A stretch of 64,000 nt of DNA from positions 1 through 64,000 of the forward strand of contig NZ_LRBG01000039.1 of assembly GCF_001580545.1 (NCBI RefSeq), in the 5' to 3' direction. Under the pieces are notes generated by a model, which made no database searches, was not told the origin of the DNA, and worked only from the letters and a program-made list of their open reading frames with translations. Position numbers and translations under genes: made by a program. This document shows, piece by piece, positions 58,394 through 64,000 of this stretch; within the stretch, counting starts at the first letter, position 1; each line of letters begins with the position of its first letter. This DNA comes from Paraburkholderia monticola (GTDB lineage Bacteria; Pseudomonadota; Gammaproteobacteria; Burkholderiales; Burkholderiaceae).

Positions 58394-59308
58394 CTAGTCC
58401 GCGGGTGTCGCCGCTAATCTGCGTTTGAGCGTCTCGATCAACGCGCGTACTTTCGCCGGCGGGTGACTGGTCGGCGGAAACACGGCCTGAATGCTGGCCG
58501 GCGCGGTCGCCCAGTCGGGCAGCAGCCGGATCAGTCTTCCCGCGGCGACGTCGTCGCTGATCGAAAAATCCGTCAATAGACCGAAGCCGCCGCCGGCAAG
58601 CGTGGCGGCGCGGCAGGCATCGGCGGTGTTGACGCGCAAGGCCGACGCGCCGCGCACGCTGGCCGTATCGCCATCGATCTGTCGCAGATCGAGCGTCAAC
58701 GGATGCGGCAGCACCGACAACGCGCAATAGGGCAGCGATTCCAACGCGGCGGGCGTGCGCGGCACGCCCCACGTCTGAACGAACCCGGGACTCGCGACGA
58801 TCCATTTGACGAAGCTGCCGAGCTTCACCGCGCGATAGTTCGAATCCGCGAGACGTCCGAGCCGGATCGCGATGTCGATACCGTCGGCAATCAGATCGAC
58901 GTACCGGTCACTGCTGAGCAGTTCGATGTCGAGTTGTGGATGCGTGCGGCGCAATTCGACCAGCGCGGGAGCGACCACGAGCGTGCCGTAGTCGTTCGGC
59001 GCACTGACGCGCAAGGTGCCGCTGACTGGCGACGTTTCTCCGCCGAGCGCGTTCAGCGCGTCTTCCGTGGCGCGCAGGATCTTCACGCTCGCCTCGTAGA
59101 AGGCCCGGCCCGCTTCGGTGACGCCGAGCCGCCGCGTGGTGCGCACGAGCAGGCTCGCGCCGACCTCGGCCTCGAGCCGCTGCATGTGCGTACTGACCAT
59201 CGTCTTGGCGAGTCCGAGCCGCGTGGCCGCGGCGCTCAGCGAGCCCGCGTCGATGACCGCGACGAAGATCGCGAGGCGGTTCAGGTTCACGTTGCGCACG
59301 TCGGCCAT
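58394..59308 (-). CDS. LysR-family transcriptional regulator
   Basis: 304 aa. N-terminal winged HTH (LNRLAIFVAVIDAGSLSAAATRLGLAKTMVSTHMQRLE) and a substrate-binding domain (PVSGTLRVSAPNDYGTLVVAPAL...LIADGIDIAIRLG...). Divergent from a glutathione S-transferase gene 109 bp away, its probable target. Belongs to the DsdC/PtxR-like group that also autoregulates. Confidence 0.92.
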   Translation of the reverse strand: MADVRNVNLNRLAIFVAVIDAGSLSAAATRLGLAKTMVSTHMQRLEAEVGASLLVRTTRRLGVTEAGRAFYEASVKILRATEDALNALGGETSPVSGTLRVSAPNDYGTLVVAPALVELRRTHPQLDIELLSSDRYVDLIADGIDIAIRLGRLADSNYRAVKLGSFVKWIVASPGFVQTWGVPRTPAALESLPYCALSVLPHPLTLDLRQIDGDTASVRGASALRVNTADACRAATLAGGGFGLLTDFSISDDVAAGRLIRLLPDWATAPASIQAVFPPTSHPPAKVRALIETLKRRLAATPAD

Positions 59309-59417
59309 GTTCGATTGTCCATCTTCGCTTGACTGTGTTTCCCGGATTATCGGGCTTCCGCGCAGTGCCGCCTACGCCTTATTCTCGGCCTGTCACTCAT
59401 CGCAAACGGAGCCCGCC

Positions 59418-60059
59418 ATGCCCACCGCCAGACCCGCCGAGCCTATCAAGCTGTATACGACGCTGCTGTCAGGCCACGGTCATCGCGTGAAGCTGTTTCT
59501 CACCCTGCTGGATCTGCCGTTCGAAGTCATCGAGTTGGACATGCAGGCCGGAGAGAACCGCAAGCCCGAGTATCTCGCGCTGAACCCGTTCGGCCAGGTG
59601 CCGACGATCCAGGACGGCGAACTGACGCTGTTCGATTCGAATGCGATTCTGGTCTATCTGGCGAAGCGCTATGGCGATGCGTCGTGGTGCCCGGACGATC
59701 CGCTCGGCGCGGCGGCGGTGCAGCGCTGGCTGTCGCTCGCGGCTGGCCAGATCGCCTACGGTCCGTGCGCGGCGCGGCTCGTCACGGTGTTCGGCGCGCC
59801 GCTCGATCACGAGCAAGCCAGGAAGATCGCCGTCAAGCTGTTCGACGTGATCGACGAGGAACTGGCCGGCAAGCCGTTCGTGGCCGGCGCGCACGTGACG
59901 ATCGCCGATATCGCAGCGCACACGTATATCGCTCACGCGCCCGAGGGCGGCGTGTCGTTGCAGCCTTATCCGAACATTCGGGCCTGGCTCCGTCGCGTGG
60001 AGGCATTGCCGCGTTTCATCGCGATGCCGTCGACGAAGGTTGGCTTGCTGGCAGCGTGA
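59418..60059 (+). CDS. Glutathione S-transferase
   Basis: 213 aa. Thioredoxin-like N-domain (KLYTTLLSGHGHRVKLFLTLLDLPFEVIEL; Ser in LLSGHGH as likely catalytic hydroxyl; NPFGQVPTIQDGELTLFDSNAILVYLAKRYG binds glutathione) and helical C-domain (FVAGAHVTIADIAAHTYI). Divergent from LysR and followed 41 nt later by a flavin-binding protein in the same direction. Confidence 0.94.
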   Translation: MPTARPAEPIKLYTTLLSGHGHRVKLFLTLLDLPFEVIELDMQAGENRKPEYLALNPFGQVPTIQDGELTLFDSNAILVYLAKRYGDASWCPDDPLGAAAVQRWLSLAAGQIAYGPCAARLVTVFGAPLDHEQARKIAVKLFDVIDEELAGKPFVAGAHVTIADIAAHTYIAHAPEGGVSLQPYPNIRAWLRRVEALPRFIAMPSTKVGLLAA

Positions 60060-60100
60060 TTCGAGTTTGAAGCTGCCAGATTTTGCATTGGAGTCCGATC

Positions 60101-61084
60101 ATGTCCGAGTTCGTTTTACTGAACAGTTGGGGGACCGACGTCTCGCCGTTTCACGCCGGCGAGCAGGCCGTGCAGCAGCGCGCGGGTGTGCGTGACGTGG
60201 CGGAATCGATGGGGCGTCGCGGGATTCGCCGCTTCATGCCGGAGCAGCATCGCGAATTTTTCTCGGCGCAGCCGTTCGTCGTGATCGGCGGCGTCGATGC
60301 GAGCGGTCAGCCGTGGGCGACGCTGCGCGCGGGTGCGCCGGGTTTTGTCTCGTCACCGGATGCCCGAACGCTGCGCATCGCAGGCGGCGCATTGGCCGGC
60401 GATCCGCTCGCCGCCGCGTGGCATGAAGGCTCGCTGCTCGGCGGGCTGGGAATCGAGCCGCGCACACGGCGTCGCAATCGGGTCAACGGCGTCGTGCGGT
60501 CCGTGGAGGGCGAGACGTTGCAGGTCGAAGTCATGCAGAGCTTCGGCAATTGCCCGAAGTACATCCAGAGCCGCACGCCGTCTTTCGTCGAGCGGGATGG
60601 GGACGCGGCGCGCGCGCAGCCCGAGATCGCCGCGCAACTGAGCAGTGCCGATCGCGAATTGCTCGCGAGCGCGGACACCTTCTTTATCGCCAGTGCGAAT
60701 CTCAGCGAGGAGGCGGGGGTGGGGAAGGGCGTCGACGTCTCGCATCGCGGCGGCGCGCCGGGCTTCGTGCGCGTGGACGACGCGACTACGCTGACCACAC
60801 CCGACTACAGCGGCAACCGTCTTTTCAACACGCTCGGCAACCTCACGCATGATCCACGCGCGGGTCTGCTGTTCATCGACTTCGCAAACGGCGATCTGCT
60901 TTATCTTGCGGTGCGAGCGGAGATCATCTGGGAAGGCGATGAACTCGCGTCGTTCGCCGGCGCGCAACGGCTCGTGCGATTTCACGTACATGAAGTGCGG
61001 CGCGGCCGGGGCGCGCTGCCGTTCCGCTGGTCGGACGCCGAACTGGCGCCGCAGTTTCTGCCGAAGCTTCGCGAAAGCGCATGA
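60101..61084 (+). CDS. Pyridoxamine 5'-phosphate oxidase-like flavin-binding protein
   Basis: 327 aa with split-barrel FMN-binding segments: FFSAQPFVVIGGVDASGQPWATLRAGAPGFV, VEVMQSFGNCPKYIQSR, ADTFFIASAN and GNRLFNTLGNLTHDPRAGLLFIDF. The SFGNCPKYIQ motif defines a subgroup of large PNPOx-like proteins of unknown substrate, often beside oxidoreductases. Probably co-transcribed with the glutathione S-transferase and controlled by the LysR protein. Confidence 0.88.
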   Translation: MSEFVLLNSWGTDVSPFHAGEQAVQQRAGVRDVAESMGRRGIRRFMPEQHREFFSAQPFVVIGGVDASGQPWATLRAGAPGFVSSPDARTLRIAGGALAGDPLAAAWHEGSLLGGLGIEPRTRRRNRVNGVVRSVEGETLQVEVMQSFGNCPKYIQSRTPSFVERDGDAARAQPEIAAQLSSADRELLASADTFFIASANLSEEAGVGKGVDVSHRGGAPGFVRVDDATTLTTPDYSGNRLFNTLGNLTHDPRAGLLFIDFANGDLLYLAVRAEIIWEGDELASFAGAQRLVRFHVHEVRRGRGALPFRWSDAELAPQFLPKLRESA

Positions 61085-61127
61085 GCCGATGCGCATGCGT
61101 GCGATTTAGCGGGTTACGGGCGCCGCG

Positions 61128-61532
61128 CTACTGCGCATTCCTGCCGAGCCGATAAGACACACCGAGCCGGGTGGCCAACTGCCACACATACACGCGGGAG
61201 TAAGAAATGCCGAACTGACGGCTGATCAGCTCGCGCATGCGAGTGTTGCTCCAGCCGTCGGCGTCAAAGCCGTAATCGCGTGGCGAGGCCTTCAGCGCCT
61301 GCGCGAGCCAGTCCAGATCCGCCACCGCCAGCGCGGAATGGCGGCCGCCGACGCTCATGTTTCTGAGCGCTTCGAGCCCGCCTTGCTCCAGCAACTTGCG
61401 ATATCGCTCGACCGTGGTCTTGGCCATACCCATCTCTTTCGCGACTTCGGCCGCCGCGGCGCCGTCGAGCAGCTTCTTTCCGGCCGCGAGACGGCGGGCG
61501 ACGGTCGGTAAATCGTCATTGGGTCGATGCAT
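61128..61532 (-). CDS. Solo IS630-type helix-turn-helix protein
   Basis: 134 aa. Two successive HTH regions (AAAAEVAKEMGMAKTTVERYRKLLEQGGLEAL and ISRQFGISYSRVYVWQLATRLGVSYRLG) match the N-terminal DNA-binding half of IS630/Tc1 transposases, but the DDE catalytic domain is absent and the protein ends naturally. ATG 61532 has GGAG 8 nt upstream; the frame is open to 61571. Either a transposase remnant or a domesticated DNA-binding protein. Confidence 0.75.
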   Translation of the reverse strand: MHRPNDDLPTVARRLAAGKKLLDGAAAAEVAKEMGMAKTTVERYRKLLEQGGLEALRNMSVGGRHSALAVADLDWLAQALKASPRDYGFDADGWSNTRMRELISRQFGISYSRVYVWQLATRLGVSYRLGRNAQ

Positions 61533-62243
61533 CGCAGAACTCCGCCGTTGGCCTGGCTCACCGGATTGCAATCGGTCACTGGGGTAGACACAGAAAGAGG
61601 GCGTGCTACTTACAAATAATCGAAAAATCGCCGTCTGTGTCCAAAAGAATAAAAAATCAATCGCGTCTTTCCTCTGATAGAAACGACGTGACCGTGCCTA
61701 AGTCCGTCTCTCGTCCTTCCGTTTCTAAAAAATCAAAGTTCTCCTTGCGATTGAATTTAACGTTTGCTAACCTGATTGAACTGATTTAAACATAAGTATC
61801 AATCGACCGGCCGGTGCTACGATGACCCGGCAGGACCCCGCCAGAGCGCGCGTGTCAAGGCGTCTGGCGCTTTCCAGCGTGGCATTCCTGATCGTTTAAA
61901 AGCACGGTTTCCTGTTTTGCGAATGTTATTCGAATGCATTTTTCGATGCAGGGTGACATATTCTCCGGCAACCTGCGAAAACGGTGCGGACGCTTGAAAA
62001 CCATTTCAGTACGGGTTTTTATCGCGATTATAGGTAATCCGGGCCTTTGTGCAGGAGGTGGCTGTGAATGCCCAGTCCAGTAATCGTCCGCTTAATTTGG
62101 CTGTGCCGTTCATCAATATCCTGAATTGCTTTACACCGAGCATGTTTTTGATCCGATACGCATAAATCAATAAAAGTGAGAGCGCTTGCATTCCCTGCAA
62201 TGGGCCCGCGTGGGAGATGCAAGCGGACGGTAGGGAGAACGAC
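61533..62243. other. AT-rich gene-poor region
   Basis: About 710 bp with base composition well below the window norm, especially 61600-61800. No credible gene, repeat pair or terminator was found. It should contain the promoter of the hypothetical gene at 62244 and that of the HTH gene. Low GC next to a transposase-like gene hints at acquired DNA. Confidence 0.5.
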
Positions 62244-62666
62244 ATGAACACGGATAGGACCCACGATATTGCCACGATGCTGTTGCGTGCCGCGAGGCGC
62301 AAACGGCTCGTGTCCTATCAGGAACTGCACGCGCTTTTCGGTCGCGACGAACCGTTGCACAGCCGCTATCGCGCGTTGGAGGACGCGGCGCGCTCGTTGA
62401 GCGATTGCGCGTCGCTCGACTATGGCTGCCTGATGAGCCTCGATAACGGGCTGCCGGGCGATGACTTCTTTAATCGCTTCAGGCACGGCAGACCGCGTGA
62501 ATACGAAAAAGTGATGGGCTTCGGCTCGGCGGGACGCTCGACGACCAAGAAACGACTGATCGCGGATGCGGAGCGTCGCCGCGTGTTCGAGCACGCCTCG
62601 CAGATGACCGTAAGCGTGAACGCAAATGGTTCGTCGGGCGCCTATGCCGCGTCGAAATGCACCTAG
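62244..62666 (+). CDS. Hypothetical protein
   Basis: 140 aa, good Shine-Dalgarno (AGGGAGA, 5 nt spacing). MLLRAARRKRLVSYQELHALFG looks like a short winged-helix-type segment; then HSRYRALEDAARSLSDCASLDYGCLMSLDNGLPGDDFFNRFRH and a basic middle. No signal or membrane helix. No family recognised. It stands alone between two AT-rich gaps. Confidence 0.7.
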   Translation: MNTDRTHDIATMLLRAARRKRLVSYQELHALFGRDEPLHSRYRALEDAARSLSDCASLDYGCLMSLDNGLPGDDFFNRFRHGRPREYEKVMGFGSAGRSTTKKRLIADAERRRVFEHASQMTVSVNANGSSGAYAASKCT

Positions 62667-63361
62667 CCGATGCACGGTCGCTCGACGACGATACATTCGC
62701 CGCTCCGCGGAAGTGCGAGAGAAAATCGGCGCAGATCGGTAATAACGATATCGACGTTTGTCACAAAGCTTTTTCGTACCGGACCGAAGAGAGATTTACC
62801 AATTAGCTAATTTCGGCATGTCACGTACATGAATAAGCGGATATGCTCAATGGATCTAATTTCCAGGTCTTTCGATCGAGGACTTCATAAAAACGGAATG
62901 AAAATGAAAGCTTGTTTTTTATCATTGAAGCTGGCAGCACCAGTGTCAGCTGCCACCGCGAAAAGAAGCGACTTCCGGCAATGCGCGACCGCGATCGGGA
63001 ATCGTCGGGCGTCGCCGGTGGCAGGCGGCTGGCGCGCCGCAGGCTGGACCGTGGCGGACGGTGAGACCCACAGCAGGGGCCGATTTTGACGAATTCATCA
63101 TTTGACATAATACAAATTATCACCAAATCTGATGGGCTTCGAGATCGGCCGAGATTGCCGCTTTGCGTATAACTCGAGCCAAATCGACACCGCGCGCAGC
63201 GTACTTCGATCGGCCCAAAAATATCGATCGAACCGGTCTTAAAAAATCAGCGTAAGATTTGTTGATCCCGCTCAATCCCCTGATCGCTGTTCGTACGCTG
63301 GCGCACATTGCTTGCGGGCCGTAAAGCATATTTTTCATTGTGGTTGTGTAACAAAAAACAA
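62667..63361. other. AT-rich gene-poor region
   Basis: About 695 bp, again AT-richer than the window. Short frames on both strands (for example 62829-63089 plus and 63120-63338 minus) lack ribosome-binding sites and protein-like composition. I see no repeat or RNA gene. Confidence 0.5.
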
Positions 63362-64000
63362 ATGGAAAATCGGGCTATGGACACCCTGTCAGACGTGCGT
63401 GGGAATACTGAAGCGAAGCGAATTCGACTCGACAAGAGCGTCGCTTTGAAATCTTTTGATGACGTCATTCCACTGGAGACGATCGCCGAAATCAATCAGT
63501 CACTCGACCAGTTGTTCGCCAGCGGGCCGCAGCGTTCGCAGTCCGGCGAGAAGATCGCTGAGATACTGCGTCGCGGTCAGGCCTTTCGCGAACTCGAGCA
63601 GTCGATCTGCGCCAATACGCGGGCGATGGCCGCGAACATTGGCCTGACAAATCTGCCGAAGGAGCCGTTCCACGTACTGCGCTGCGCGAGCAAGGGGACG
63701 CTGGCGGAGAGCCACTGCCGCCATTTCGACTCGCATCTGCTGACGCTGCTGATTCCGCTTCAGCTCGCCCCCGACGGCGTGCACAACGGCGACCTCGTGA
63801 TGTATCGGAAGAAGCGCCTGTCCGTGAGCACGACGTCCAACCTGATCTGCAAGATGCGTCACGGCTTCCTGCACAGCCTGCCGCTCAGTTGGCGCAGTTG
63901 GCATACCTTGCACGATCTGCGGGTCGGCAATTGCAAGCGCATTCCGGTCAAACCCGGCAGCGTGTACGAATTCAACGGCTTTGCCATTCAGCATGGCAAC
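63362..64000 (+). CDS. Partial CDS running off the window; possible 2OG-Fe(II)-oxygenase-like protein
   Basis: 213 codons without a stop up to the last base. Sequence is fully protein-like from about residue 20 (IRLDKSVALKSFDDVIPLET). A jelly-roll pattern is suggested by CRHFDSHLLTLLIPLQLAP (His-x-Asp), NGDLVMYRKKR and, near the cut end, KPGSVYEFNGFAIQHGN (distal His), spaced as in prolyl-hydroxylase-type 2-oxoglutarate/Fe(II) enzymes. The conserved Arg expected after the distal His would lie outside the window. Start uncertain: ATG 63362 or 63377, neither with a good Shine-Dalgarno. Fold assignment is tentative. Confidence 0.65.
   Translation, partial: MENRAMDTLSDVRGNTEAKRIRLDKSVALKSFDDVIPLETIAEINQSLDQLFASGPQRSQSGEKIAEILRRGQAFRELEQSICANTRAMAANIGLTNLPKEPFHVLRCASKGTLAESHCRHFDSHLLTLLIPLQLAPDGVHNGDLVMYRKKRLSVSTTSNLICKMRHGFLHSLPLSWRSWHTLHDLRVGNCKRIPVKPGSVYEFNGFAIQHGN

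Noticed and set aside
61128..61571. Intact insertion sequence at the HTH gene
   Set aside because: No DDE catalytic half, terminal inverted repeats or target duplication seen.
62829..63089. 86-codon plus-strand ORF
   Set aside because: No Shine-Dalgarno and Arg/Ser/Gly-rich end; probably chance.
63120..63338. 72-codon minus-strand ORF in the AT-rich gap
   Set aside because: No ribosome-binding site, composition unlike neighbouring genes, and no recognisable domain.
1..64000. CRISPR array, prophage, toxin-antitoxin or tRNA genes
   Set aside because: No regularly spaced repeats, phage structural genes, paired small toxin-antitoxin genes or cloverleaf sequences noticed. A tRNA search program would settle the last point.

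Overview
The window is GC-rich chromosomal DNA from a beta-proteobacterium, most likely Burkholderia sensu lato (Paraburkholderia, Burkholderia or Caballeronia). The pointers are the 5S rRNA end, a DUF4148 protein, the cyo operon layout, dense gene packing and GC-rich third codon positions. Species is inferred from gene content and was not tested by comparison.

Layout. 0-0.2 kb: end of an rRNA operon (5S plus terminator). 0.2-4.9 kb (minus): an ABC ATPase, an FtsX-type permease and a lipocalin-like (AttH/CrtC-type) secreted protein in one operon. 5.6-11.4 kb: a stand-alone NuoM-type subunit followed by cyoABCD (cytochrome bo3 ubiquinol oxidase). 11.5-18.8 kb: an AhpD-like protein, a small Cys/Pro-rich peptide gene with a double-glycine leader, a HAD phosphatase, two small envelope proteins, and an ECF sigma/anti-sigma/periplasmic-sensor operon leading into DUF1800 and DUF1501 genes. 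18.8-27.5 kb: a flavin reductase and LLM monooxygenase pair opposite an Xre-cupin regulator, a BON protein, and a lipid module (acyl-CoA dehydrogenase, SDR, acyl-CoA synthetase). 28-29.2 kb: an MbfA-type ferritin/VIT1 membrane protein.

29.3-58.2 kb is almost entirely a glycine betaine catabolic locus, with the gene set known from Pseudomonas. ProV, ProW and ProX import a quaternary amine. GbcAB demethylates glycine betaine to dimethylglycine. DgcAB with its own EtfAB takes dimethylglycine to sarcosine. SoxBDAG takes sarcosine to glycine. GlyA makes serine, SdaA makes pyruvate, and FdhA and PurU handle the C1 units. Three GlxA-type AraC-family regulators are embedded in it. Four of its promoter regions carry direct half-sites (TGTCG-like) spaced exactly 21 bp, which I propose as the shared operator.

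58.4-61.1 kb: LysR, glutathione S-transferase and a PNPOx-like flavoprotein. 61.1-64 kb: an AT-richer, gene-poor stretch with a solo IS630-type HTH protein, an unknown protein, and a gene running off the window end that may be a 2OG-Fe(II)-oxygenase-like protein.

No tRNA, CRISPR array, intact insertion sequence or prophage was seen.
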